A stretch of 64,000 nt of DNA from Meles meles (lineage: Eukaryota > Chordata > Mammalia > Carnivora > Mustelidae). Both the position numbers and the translations under genes were made by a program. The notes under the pieces are model-generated. The model did no database searches and was not told the origin of the DNA. It saw only the letters and a program-made list of their open reading frames with translations. The stretch lies in the NCBI RefSeq assembly GCF_922984935.1, contig NC_060070.1, forward strand, positions 30,636,501 to 30,700,500. Reading direction: 5' to 3'. Below are positions 36,658 to 48,497 of the stretch, piece after piece (position 1 is the first letter of the stretch; the number at the start of each line of letters is the position of its first letter).

Positions 36658-37739
36658 GGCAACTCAAAAGATTAGGAAGAACACATCAGGGTAGCTAGAA
36701 AAGGGATGTTTAGGGGAACACAGAGTACCAACACACAGAATATCTAGAATTTCTGTCTTATTAAAATGGGATTGAAAACATTAGTGCTGAGGGTTCACAG
36801 ACTATTAAAGAAAGGGGATAGTGTCCACAAGCCACATGAAAATTTGCCTTCTGATGCCTTTGGAAGTCACCCTCAGACACTGCTTCTGTACTGACAGTGA
36901 AACCACTCCCTTCTGAGCAGGCCAATAGATACCTCCTTCTAGTGATATGGATGCCTCTCAAATATAGAACCCAGACAGTCACCTACAATTTCCCACTCTG
37001 TAGATCACAGCATTATTCTGGCTTACCATTTTATCAGGGATTTAAGAAACCTTAGCATGTCCAGTTTTTAAAAATATCATCTCAAATAAATAGAACAAAT
37101 AAATCTACTATTTAAGAGAATACCCTTTAAAGAAAATCTAGGTAAAACTAACCTAGCAATAAACCCTGAGGAACTACCCATTTCCAAATGTTAATTGTTA
37201 TGTGGAAGTAGGCTTTTGAAGTTCAATTTAATTTCCTGAAAGCCCCAAACAACTCTATTTCCCTATAGAAAATAATGAAGCATCAGGGATGATAATATCA
37301 TTAGCAAGTAAAACACCTGGAATTTGCTTAGCAAATCAAAAGGCAAAGAGAGGAGTGCTGTGCAACCATCGCTCCTCCTTCCCTAGTGATATCCCTAGTG
37401 AATCCTTCCCTAGCCCCAGCTCATCATAGATGCTACAGGGCCTCATCCTTGGAAGCAGGCAGAGAGGGCCAGGTCTACAGCTGCAGAGAAACATCATGAT
37501 ATTTATATGTCAGCCTTCTAATGGTCTACTGGGTTCTGGTCAACCATCCGGCCCCTCATGTTCCTAAAGGGCAACCCATTGACCTGAGTGAGGGACATCC
37601 CAGGACTTTTGTGGGGTCCAAATGCCCTTGTGAGGACAGCATAAGATCCACAAGTATCTGATCTAAATGAGCCTGAACCAATTACCAAAATCAAGTACTC
37701 TGTGTGGCAAAATCAACTGAATGATTGACAGATTATAAC

Positions 37740-37945
37740 ACTTGTTAGGTACTTACATGCCAGGCACATCACTAAGCACTATATGTGTTTACCTGTTTTA
37801 ATCCCGAGAATAACCGCGTATGGTAGATAATATTAATATTCCCATTTTACAGGTAAGGAAACTTAGGAAGACTCAGCAACATGTGCCAGTCATACTGCTC
37901 ATAGAAGCAGAGCCAAGTTCAAACTCATGTATGTCTAAACCCAAA
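37740..37945 (-). mobile_element. MIR SINE
   Basis: TACATGCCAGGCACATCACT, CGAGAATAACCGCGTATGGT, CCCATTTTACAGGTAAGGAA and GCAGAGCCAAGTTCAAACTC match MIR reverse complement over most of its length. Confidence 0.87.
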
Positions 37946-38052
37946 ACCCAAGTTCATGATCCTATAATAGAGGGACTGGTTGATAAATGACAAACATCTC
38001 TATGATGGAAAGCCACACACTGTTAAAAATTGTTATGGAAAAATACTTGGTG

Positions 38053-38211
38053 GGGCGCCTGGAGGGCTCAGTGGTTAAAGCCTCTGCCTTAGGCTCAGGT
38101 CGTGATCCCAGGGTCCAGGGATGGAGCCCCAAGTCAGGCTCTCTGCTCAGCAGGGAGCCTGCTTCCTCCTCTCTCTCTGCCTGCCTCTCTGCCTACTTGT
38201 GATCTGTCAGA

Positions 38212-38250
<39 letters not shown>

Positions 38251-38263
38251 AATTAAAAAAAAA
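38053..38263 (+). mobile_element. Can-SINE with long (AAAT)n tail
   Basis: Full-length element ending in ten or so AAAT units (38212-38252). Flanks GAAAAATACTTGGTG (38038-38052) and GAAAAATACTTGATG (38264-38278) are the target duplication with one change. Confidence 0.96.
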
Positions 38264-39169
38264 GAAAAATACTTGATGACAGAAAAATATCCCAATAAAC
38301 TGTTGAGTGAAAAAAGTAACAAACATGTACAGTAAGATTCAAGAATAAACCTCAAAATGTCACCTATGGTGAGGTCACAGGTGATATATACTTACATTAT
38401 GATTTTCTATATATTTTCTATTTTCTGCAATAAATATGTATTACCCTGATACTCAACCAAAGTATTTTGCTTTAATTTTTTTAAAAAGCTAGTAAATAGA
38501 AATAAAATGATAACAGTGTTTTTGCCTCAATGTCATAATTATGAGAAGTTTTATTTTCATTTTTATACTCCTCTATATTCTCCAAATGTGCTACAAAGCA
38601 TTACTTCATGACTACACACACACACAGACACACACACATTAAAAATTCTAAAAAGTTCCTTCCTAACGTGTTTACTTGGTTGCTCAGGGCAGAGAATAGC
38701 AGCGGTACTTTAGTATTCACTCTCCATGACTTCTGTAGGAATAGACCCTGGAATCTTTAGCTGAGCACGTTTCACACTATAGGACTTCAATTCTCAGCCT
38801 CCTATTTGCTCAGCTGTAGCCACATGATGTTAGGTAAAAGCTCTGTACAACATCCAGGAGGTGTCCATCCATCTTGCTACGAAGAAGTTGCATGAGATCA
38901 CTAAAACTCCACTTTAGCCTATGAGAAAGGCCACACCAAATGACAGACCCAGATGCTAGAATAGAGAACTGGAAACACCATGAACCTCAGAAAGCTGTAG
39001 AACCAGTACACCACCCCTACACTGCCCACATCTAGACTCGTGTGCAAAGAGAGGTGAACATCTATCTTGTCTTGTTTTGATTTTCCAGGGTGTAAAGGGA
39101 TATTTCCATGATATGTCACTGAGTCTACATCCTAACTAATACAGTACTCAAATACTTTAAATAATTTAG

Positions 39170-39330
39170 ACTAGTTCCCTTTCTCTCTCTTCACCTGTGT
39201 GTGTGTATGTATGTTCCATGATGCAGGGACCTTGTTCTTTCTACTCTCAAATTCTTAGTGTCCTAGAACCCACCACAGTATCTGGCATATGGTAATCAAT
39301 TAAACATTTGTTAAATGGATAATTAAAGAA
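39170..39330 (+). mobile_element. L2 LINE 3' end, diverged
   Basis: GATGCAGGGACCTTGTTCTT, CACAGTATCTGGCATATGG and CATTTGTTAAATGGAT fit the L2 3' end. Confidence 0.6.
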
Positions 39331-39627
39331 TGAATGAATAGATAGATAATGAAATGAAGTAGTAGTTGCTTGCACAGAGATGTAAATATTATAGATATGT
39401 ATATATTAGAAAAAATGCAGTATATTATATGGTATATATTAGAGTTAACATATTTCCTCTAAATATTAGAGGAAAGTTATTTCCATATATGTACATTTTA
39501 AAATATTATATCAAACTAAATGTAAATTCCTTAAAAGTCAATAAGATGAGTCTTCATTCTAACAATGTACTGAAATAAAATATTGAAAAAGAACCTATTG
39601 AATGGGGAATTGAGAACAACACATCTT

Positions 39628-39832
39628 GGGCACTTGGGTGGCTCAGTGGGTAAAGTGGCCAAATCTTGATCAGGTCATAATCTCAGAGTTTTGGGATTGA
39701 GCCCCAAGTTGGACTCTGCACCCAAGAAGTCTGTTTGAAGGTTCTCTCTCTGCCCCCTCCCTGCTTATGCTCTCTCTCTCTCTCTCTCTCTCAAATAAAC
39801 AAATAATCTTTAAAAAAAAAAAAAAAGAAAGA
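39628..39832 (+). mobile_element. Can-SINE, older subtype
   Basis: GGGCACTTGGGTGGCTCAGT, GTTTTGGGATTGAGCCCCAA, TCTGCCCCCTCCCTGCTTAT, a (CT)n run and A tail. The B-box half is diverged. Confidence 0.92.
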
Positions 39833-42096
39833 AAAGAGGAACATACATCTTGCTGCCTGTTAGTTAAAAAACAGCACCATTAGGAATCTTCATATAATGT
39901 ATTTTTTTAAATAATCAACCATATTTTCAGGAAACTTTCATATTTACTGGAACTTTACTTATATCTTGCTTCTCAAATATTGTTTTATGTCAATAATCAA
40001 AGAGATGAACCAGATATCAATGCTGAAGTTATTGAACATGCTCAGTATTGAGAGTGTTCAATAATTTCAGCATTGGTATCTGGTAAATTCACCAGTACCT
40101 GGTGAATTGAATGGCAATTTAATTTTTAATTAAATGTTTAATTTAAATTAAAAATGGAATCAAAATTGAGAGTTGACAGGATGCTTTCAGCATCCTCCTT
40201 ACAACCATGGTACAAAGCATTATTTTATCTTCTAATAAACAATTTAGCTTTATCACTCCTCCTTGAAGAATAATTTTAATAAAAGAGAGGAAGAGAGATT
40301 ACTTACACTAAATAGGGCTTTTTCTTATTAATATGCAGGGATATTTTATATTCAAGTTTAGCAGCCTTATAATAGATACAATAGAGAAGAACAATAAACA
40401 AATTGGACAGTTAAAACTCTCTTCACAGTTTGCTTATAAACTATGGCACTTTGAAATCCTAGCTAAGATTCTATCCTTGTTTGTACTGAAAATGCCGATG
40501 TAGTCTGGCTACCTGCTAGGAAATAAAAGATGTATAAAATTCAACAAAGTTAGAGAAATTCACTTCCATTAATATTTACTTGTGGCTATCAAGTTTAATA
40601 AAGTCAGAGACTCCAACCTAACACCAATAAATGAATACCCTTGAGCAAATGTGAATTTATTAATTTTTCTTCTATTGTGAGCATTTTGTGTATCCTACAT
40701 ATATACAAATTCATCCTACACAAATGGAGAGGTTAAAAACATAGTAATTCTGGAACTACAATTAGATGAATATATGTGAATAAAATGTACTGTGAAATCA
40801 TGTCATATAAAATAATTTTTCATGATTTGCCTTCCAAAGAACTGCACACCAGCAGATACATTTTCTGAAATTAAATATTTACAAGTTCTCAATTGTTAAA
40901 TGCCCTCTGAACTGTTTTAATTAAAAGACTTTATAACATTTGAACACAAATTGGCAAACACTGTTTAGCCCAATTAAAAAAAAGAAACTTCTGAGGAATG
41001 GCAAACTTACTCTGATGAATTCCTTCAATATTTGTCTTAAAATTATGATTATCATGTGATTATGATGCTTTTAATACATTAGACTATCTAACCAATCTAC
41101 ATATACTAAAATCGTACCATCAATGAAGTGTCTTGTCTATATAATTCTGTATAGTCTCCCAAAGGGCAAGTTAAATTATAGGAATATATTTAACAAACTA
41201 ATGTTTAAACCTAGTAGGCAGCAAATATGACAAATGTATTTACCAATAATTTGGACCAAATATTATCAGTTTTAATGTTGAAGTGGCATATGGAATTATT
41301 GACAATGTCTATCTTAAACAAATACCTAAGAGCGTTCTGGTTTCAATTCAAACATCATGTCCAGATTTCAACTCTTGGCACCATAACTTAACAATGACCC
41401 AGAGACTGTCATCAGAGCAATGAAGTTGGGAGTAGGGGTGAGCATACAATCATCCAAGAGGTTTCTAATGAACACAACCTAGGTTAGACTCTATTTTTAG
41501 CCTAGATTCCAGGCTATTTACATGTATTCTTGGCAGCCAAGTCAGTGTCCTACAGCAACTGTCTACCAGAATTATTTTCTGATAGATTTGGGGGAAACTA
41601 AATTTTAAATTGATATATTTGGGGCTCCCTGGGTAGGAGGTTAGGAGGGAAAGGTCCCACAACTATACAACATCTTAGACATTATTTGGAAAATAACCCC
41701 TGTTTAATGTCTCTTTGGGCTGTGAGCTCAGTTATATCAATATGACTATTCAAATGCTTAGGTTTAAAAGAATCAGTCAGCTTTCCCAGGGGTATGTTGT
41801 GAGACCAACACCATGTATGTTATGAGAGGTAATAAAATATCTAAGCCACAATCATCACCTATAAAATTTACTCATGGTTATATACAATCTAGTCATGATC
41901 ATCAACTGCTAATCCAGAAAACTGAACCATCTGCCCATCATAAACAGATGAAGTATAAATTATAAGGTCAAAACACTTTGGAGCATCTATCTCAGTAATT
42001 GATCCTCAACCTGCCTTTAGAGTTTGTTTCTTTTATGTATATTACATAGGAGTTAAAAAAAAAAAAAAAGCAAAGGTACTACAACCATGCAGCTGT
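39833..42096. other. A+T-rich intronic DNA, no gene recognised
   Basis: A short inverted TTAAATT-type patch lies at 40120-40155 and an imperfect 'TTGAACATG.. / GTTCAATAA' inverted pair around 40020-40075. No repeat family or coding pattern recognised. Confidence 0.5.
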
Positions 42097-42113
42097 AAAA
42101 AATGAAACACTTT

Positions 42114-42352
42114 AAATAGGTTAATAACAGAGAGGGAGACAAGCTGTAAGAGACTCTGAACTAGAGAGAACAAACTGAGGGTTGCTGGAGGGGTGGTGAG
42201 GGCGGGTATGGGTTAACTGGGTGATGGGCATTAAGGAGGGCACTTCATATAATGAGCACTGGGTGTTATATGCAACTGATGAGTCACTAAATTCTATTTC
42301 TGAAACTAATAACATGCTATATGTTAACTAACTTGAATTTAAATAAAACAAA
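42114..42352 (+). mobile_element. L1 3' fragment with target-site duplication
   Basis: GTAAGAGACTCTGAACTAGA, CAAACTGAGGGTTGCTGGAG, GCACTGGGTGTTATATGC and TTTAAATAAAAC define the L1 3' end. Flanks AAAAAATGAAACACTTT (42097-42113) and the near copy AAAAAATGAAACATTTT after the element are the target duplication. Confidence 0.9.
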
Positions 42353-42369
42353 AAAAATGAAACATTTTT

Positions 42370-44360
42370 TCCACAAAATACTTAGGTTTGGGAACCAGGG
42401 ATTTAAATTATTTAAAGCTCCTTCCATTCTGAGTGAAACAAGGTTTGGGAGCCACTGGTCTGATCAAAGTCTGTTCGCAATGCTTGAATTTAACCTACAG
42501 AATCCCTGTCTAAACACAGACCTTTCAGAAGAAGCAAAACTCAGTCCAGATTGTAAAAGACAATCAATGTATGGAACAGCAAAAGGAAAAGAAGTCTATC
42601 TTACATAACAAGATGATGGTGAGTGACTGGAATATTACCCCTGATCTCTAGGAAGGCTTTGTGAGGGATCAAACTAGAATTCTCATGGAAAAAACGACTG
42701 AATGGAAAACTGCTCTTTCCTTCATGTCCTGGAGGCAGAATTCAACTGTATTTTCACCTGCTCTAGCATCAGTTCTGCTATGATGGGCAGGCTGCTTCCA
42801 GGAAACCCAAAAACTAGGCTTAAGATCGAAAAGTGTTTTTCAAGGTGTATTTAATCCATTCCTCCTATAGATTATCATAAAAATCTTGAGGCTGCCTCTC
42901 CTTGATCCCACTCTTGATGGTTGAGAATCACTGATCTAAAACCTCATTATCTTCAACATCCAAGAAACTTTCCTAATAAACTTAATTTTTTGAAGTTTGA
43001 AAACTTAAAAATAAATTCCAAACATTAAAGTGTATTATAAGTTGAATACAATTTTCCAAATGGTCCTCTGGATTTTCCAATGTGGCAGGTGGGAGAGAAG
43101 GAGGCACCTTCACCTGTCTTTACCCACCTCTATGCTGAGCCCCCTACCACTGGGTATATCTTGGGAAAAAAGAGCCAAATGTAAGTCAGAAATACTTTGG
43201 GAAAGATAGTGAGGTTAATGGTATAGGGGTAGCACCAAAGTCTATATTATGCCTTAAACAGTAAGCTCCACAAAGACTGCCTAGCACAGCTCCTTGATAA
43301 AGATGCCAGTGTAATCATAGAAAAGTCCCACTTATCTATCCCAAATAACTGTATCAAATCTGTTTATGTAACTTTCCTGAATCGACCCAAATGGATCAAA
43401 TACAGTCAATTGCATGACTTGAAATACAAAACTTGAATAACAGCTAAAAGTTCACCATGGGCAGATGGATGAAGAATGAAGTATATATGAAATCACACAC
43501 AGCTTTCCAGAAAATTTTTGTGGCCACAAACTAGAAAAACTATGCAGTTGTGAAAAATCTTAAATGAAAGGACTTAGCATGATGTCTTTGCATATTATTT
43601 TTTATGTTAGCTATGGCTTGTTTCCTACTTGTATTCTGCATATTTGATAATGCCAATCAAACTCCCAATGTTAAAGAAGAAACAGAAATTATGGCCCTGC
43701 TCTTCTATAAAGCTACCGACTCAGAATAAGTTTGTTCTATTAGATGATAAATGCTTTTCAATGTGTTTATAATAGTTTCAAGTGCATTGCGAAGAAGAAT
43801 ATTTGCGAGTAATTTAGAAAAGACGGACTATTTTAATGTTTATGCACAGTTTAAGTTTATGCATTAAATGTACATGTAATTAACAAGTATTACTTTCCTT
43901 CAAACATACACGGTAAATAAGCAATTATACTTTCAATTCTAAAAGACATTTTCTGCTATTAAGCAGAATGTTCTATGCATTTTCCTATTAATTCCAATAT
44001 TATCCTTGAAAGACAGACACATAGCAAGTAACATCAATTCTATAGACATGGAAACCAAGGTCCAGTATAATTTAATTATTTTTCCTAATTTATGATCACT
44101 AGATGACAAAACTAAGAGTAACATTCATAACTCAAACAACTAAACTCAGAGTTCTGGGTGCTGAGTGCATGTAGAATTAGAAAATATTATTAACAATGAA
44201 CTTACTCTACTAAAATTATTTTTAATTTAAAATGATTTTATTACATAATATATATATAACTGCAACATAGTGACATATATATAACTACATAGATATACAT
44301 ATATAATGCTTCAGGGAATGAAGAGCTCTTCAAGTCAGACAATAAACATTGAGAATTTCT
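42370..44360. other. Intronic DNA, no gene recognised
   Basis: The stretch is unique and A+T-rich. A (AT)n-rich patch is at 44250-44310. A short open frame at 42321-42608 begins in the L1 tail and has no known similarity. Confidence 0.5.
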
Positions 44361-44372
44361 TGGAGGCCATTT

Positions 44373-44561
44373 TTTTTTTTTTTTTTTTTTTTTTGACAGA
44401 AAGAGAGATCACAAGTAGACAGAGAGGCAGGCAGAGAGAGAGAGAGGGAAGCAGGCTCACCGCTGAGCAGAGAGCCCGATGCGGGGCTCGATCCCAGGAC
44501 CCTGAGATCATGACCTGAGCCAAAGGCAGCGGCTTGACCCACTGAGCCACCCAGGCGCCCC
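44373..44561 (-). mobile_element. Can-SINE, young, with tail abutting the purine run
   Basis: The T run (A tail) joins GACAGAAAGAGAGATCACAA directly, so the usual ATTTATTTATTT block is missing. The target duplication TGGAGGCCATTT is at 44361-44372 and 44562-44573, perfect. Confidence 0.97.
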
Positions 44562-45267
44562 TGGAGGCCATTTATTTTTATTCCTCAAAGAAGCTAAGAG
44601 TACTTTTAAATTGTCCTCCAATGCATTTTTCCTTAGATTAACAGGAAACTTTTCTTTGCTTAATCATGTCATCTGGCCACATGTTAAAAGGACATTGCTT
44701 TATTTCATTTCAGGGTTTCACTTCAAAGGTATCTGCAATCCCAGACCAAGAACTTCTTAAAGGCTTCAATAATGGAGGACAAGGATGGGTCCTTTGCTTT
44801 CATTTCAGTAAGACAGAGAAGGGATATCCACTTATTCTTCATAAAACACAAGCAGCAGCCTAAGAAACCACTTGACTGCTTGTTGCACACTAAGTAAAGC
44901 TCATCCTTTCACCTTCAACGGCTTTCCAGAGGCTACATACAGAAGTTGAAGTCCTGCGACGTAAATATTAAAGTTCTGAAAAAGCAAGGCCTTCTCTATC
45001 TTCCATAGATAGAAAGACAGATAGGAGGACAGAGCTGGTCCATTCCCTCTCCCAAAGCTCAACTTCTTAACTTCTGACTAGATTTCCTCTCTTGTGCTGA
45101 GTCTTTTGTCAGTGATATACTCCGTTCCTCCCGCAACTTCCCTATCACATAGGTTTTATAGGCCCCAGGGAGAGTCACATCTCTTCCATAAAAATTCAAA
45201 TCCACAATAATCTCCTTTAAACAACTATTATATATCTTTTCAGCACCTCTCCCTCTATATATAAAAT

Positions 45268-45453
45268 TTTTTAAAATATTTTATTTATTTGACAGAGAGA
45301 AATCACAACTAGGCAGAGAGGCAGGTGGAGAGAGAAGAGGAAGCAGGCTCCCTATGGATCAGAGAGCCCGATGTGGGGCTCCATCCCAGGACTCTGGGAT
45401 CATGACCTGAACCAAAGGCAGAGACTTCAACCCACTGAGCCACCCAGGCACCC
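45268..45453 (-). mobile_element. Can-SINE
   Basis: Complete minus-strand SINE. Flanks CTCTATATATAAAAT (45253-45267) and CTCTATATAAAAT (45454-45466) are the target duplication, shortened by one TA on the right. Confidence 0.95.
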
Positions 45454-45473
45454 CTCTATATAAAATATTTTTA

Positions 45474-45565
45474 ATTAGACTACAAACTCCTTAAGGCAGA
45501 AGCTAGGTCTTAGATTTCTATTGGCCTGACACATAATATGTACTCAATTACTATTTATTGTATGA
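45474..45565 (+). mobile_element. L2 LINE 3' end fragment
   Basis: GACTACAAACTCCTTAAGGC AGAAGC and TAATATGTACTCAATTACT follow the L2 3' pattern. Confidence 0.6.
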
Positions 45566-45684
45566 GTAGAAGAGGTTAAGCTATGGACCCAGGGGAAAGA
45601 GGACCTTGGCAGGCACAGAAGAGGAGAAAGGAGAATGACAAAAAAGAAGGAGAAAAAGAGAAAAGGGATAATCTATGAGATAAT

Positions 45685-45845
45685 TTTTTTTAATGTTATG
45701 TTAGTCACCATACAGTACATCACTAATTTTTGATGTAGTGTTCCATGATTCATTGTTTGTATATAACACCCAGTGCTCCATGCAATCCATGCCCTCCTTA
45801 ATACCCAACCCAACTGGGCCAACCCATCCCTCCCAACCCCCTCCC
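45685..45845 (-). mobile_element. Short L1 3' end with target-site duplication
   Basis: ACACCCAGTGCTCCATGCAA, GCCCTCCTTAATACCC and CAACCCATCCCTCCC are the carnivoran L1 3'UTR in reverse. The duplication CTATGAGATAAT is at 45673-45684 and 45846-45857. Confidence 0.95.
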
Positions 45846-46029
45846 CTATGAGATAATGTTCTAGGAAAGAAAGATGAAAAAAATGAAGTAGGCAAATGTC
45901 TAGGGGAGCTACCTAGAACCAAGGCCTTTTCCTAAAATGGATGCAAAGCACAGAGTGAGAGCCTACACTGGAAAATAATATAATTCACTGAAAAAAAAAA
46001 TCACTAGACTAACAGTCAGGATATTCATG

Positions 46030-46135
46030 TTTGGGTGTAAAATCTGAAACTAATTATCTGTGACCTTAAAAGCTATTTAACTGCTTTTGGCAATTCATCA
46101 GCAAATGGAGGATACTAGATTTGATGCTTTCTAAA
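46030..46135 (+). mobile_element. MIR-like fragment
   Basis: ACTAATTATCTGTGACCTTA, TTTAACTGC and CATCAGCAAATGGAGGATAC loosely follow MIR. Confidence 0.4.
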
Positions 46136-46958
46136 GCCCGCTTCATCTTGAGAGAATATTCATTTCTTCTGGGCAAGGAAGGGCCTCCATTACAAGCTAT
46201 GATAATCTGATACAGAAGCTTCAGTTGGTAAAGAGAAAGGCAATATTAAAAAGACAACATAAAATAGATCAAATGCCTATGACCATACTGAAGCAGGACA
46301 TTTCTTTAATATTTGCTTTGCTTGTTTGATCATTTAAGCTGAGAAATATTCCCATCGTGATCGGTTAAGGACTCAAAGTAGGAAGACTGAGATAGACACT
46401 GAAATGGGAATTAGAGGCAACACTTTACAAATACTTGTTCTAGTTCAGTGATGGAAAAGTCATTTGTTGATTTTAAAGAGTATGCAAAGTATTCAAAGAA
46501 CTTTTTGATTGGGAAGAGATATGTCAATGTAAGACTATCACTGATATCTTATTTAAAATAATCACATATCCTCAAAGATTTGGACCAATACAAGCAAAAA
46601 GATCAATTTACAAAGCACTGAGATGTCTGGTAAATCTAGAAAAGACTGTATCCAGTGGCATTTGGTTTCTCTGTTTTCTCAGTCTCCCCTTCACATCAGT
46701 GCTAGTCACTCAGCACTCCCTTAGGGATGGGGTAGTCTCTTCTGTATCTCAGCATCTCTGTCACAGACAGAATCAATCAGTATAATAACCTTAGCCTAAC
46801 TTTAAGGTCTAGGGACTATGTGTTTTCCCTTCCAGAATATACTTGTCTTACAACAAGGCCATGGAAGAGGGCAAATGTGTAACTAAAAAGGAAGACTGAC
46901 AGAATTACATGTGTCCATGGGGAGAATAATTGAAAGCCACAGCTTCCCAGACTCTTTC

Positions 46959-47169
46959 GTTTTGTTTTGTTGTTGTTGTTGTTGTTGTTGTTGTTTTTAA
47001 GAAGATTTTATTTATTTGTTTGAGAGCAAGAGAGACAGAGAAAGCACAGAGGGAGAGGGAGAAGCAGGGAGCTGAGCAGGGAGCCCAATGCAAGGGCTCC
47101 ATCCCAGGACCGTGAGATCATGATCTGAGCCAAAGGCAGACATAACCAACTGCACCACCCGGGGCCCCT
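46959..47169 (-). mobile_element. Can-SINE with (TTG)n-modified tail
   Basis: The tail side is (TTG)9-like at 46966-46995, then TTAAGAAGATTTTATTTATT, purine run, and CTGCACCACCCGGGGCCCC end. Flanks CCCAGACTCTTTC and CCCGGACTTTTTC look like a diverged target duplication. Confidence 0.92.
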
Positions 47170-47181
47170 CCCCGGACTTTT

Positions 47182-48275
47182 TCAGATCTTCACACATAAG
47201 CCCTGCTGCTGTCTAGTGACCTGGCTTTCCACTAAATCCAGAGAAGAATGTTGAGTTGTTAGTTCAGAAAATAAATGGTTGAAATCAATCTATAAGCAAA
47301 TACTATATTTGAATGCTGCCATAAATGCAGAGGTACATCAAAGGCCAAATACAAAAATAAGATGAAAAATTTAAAAAAATCTTACGGATAGATTTTGATG
47401 GTCATCTCTAATCTCCTATTCATATTGGTTTTATCAGATTGGTTTTATTAAACCAATTGCTTTAAAACTTGTTGCTTTGAAATACAACAATATGAAATGT
47501 TTGGCCCTAAATTTGTGAGGCGTGAGTCGAAGGAGACTTATTTGTCTGGGGATCAACAGGGAGTGAGAAAAGTCTGTGCTCCTTATAGAACCTATGGAAT
47601 GTGGGACGGGCTGGAAGGTGAAAACTGGTGACTTCTAGGCTGCTTGTTGCTTTCGATTTTGTCAACTCAGATTTTTTAAAACAGATTTTTAAATTGTGTA
47701 CAATTAAAATCTTGAAGATTTTCATACGAAAACTTGGGTTTGGGGTTTTTCTTTTTTAATTATCGAAGAACTGGACAGCTTTCAGTAGACAATTCCACAA
47801 GGAAAGAAACAGCTGGAAGTGTGTGAATAATCTCATAATAGATGGAACCTTGACTTTCATGTTGGGACTGGCTGTTCTTCAGAGTTTCCAGTGTAAAGTA
47901 GGAAACCACCCCTTTTTGAGGGAGAAGGGACCTAAGTGGGCTAAAATGTGGTAATCCAAATGCAGAATTTTCAGAAAGAGAGAGAGAGAGAAAAAAAGGA
48001 CAGGATTAAAAAGACAACATAAAAGATCAAAAACCTAGGACTATACTGAGAACTTCTTTATTACCTCTGTAGTTTTTCTACTACAGATAAGCTTTGTTTA
48101 TAAGTAAAACAACGATGAAACTTTAAACAAAAAGTCAAATCTTTTCATTTACAGAAAAGAATTCATTATCAACACTTACCCTCAATACCCTGTATACTCT
48201 CAAAGAATTTTAAATGCCTTTTGTGTTTGAAGTAAGAGACATATAATTCAATTTATTAGGTCAGTTCTTAAAAAT
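47182..48275. other. Intronic DNA, no gene recognised
   Basis: It holds a GA run at 47980-48000 and the second copy of a roughly 65-bp unit also found at 46242 (see findings). Otherwise unique. Confidence 0.5.
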
Positions 48276-48288
48276 ATTTCCTTATTGA

Positions 48289-48484
48289 GGGGCGCCTGGG
48301 TGGCTCAGTGGGTTAAAGCCTCTGCCTTTGGCTCGGGTCATGATCCCAGGGTCCTGGGATCGAGCCCCGCATCGGGCTCTCTGCTCAGCAGGGAGCCTGC
48401 TTCCTCCTCTCTCTCTGCCTGCCTCTCTGCCTACTTGAGATTTCTGTCTGTCAAATAAATAAATAAAATCTTAAAAAAAAAAAA
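48289..48484 (+). mobile_element. Can-SINE, young, with target-site duplication
   Basis: Near-consensus body (GGGGCGCCTGGGTGGCTCAG head). The duplication ATTTCCTTATTGA is at 48276-48288 and 48485-48497. Confidence 0.97.
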
Positions 48485-48497
48485 ATTTCCTTATTGA

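Noticed and set aside
38212..38252. Direct repeats suggesting a CRISPR-like or satellite array
   Set aside because: It is the (AAAT)n tail of a Can-SINE; no spacers, and the genome is mammalian.
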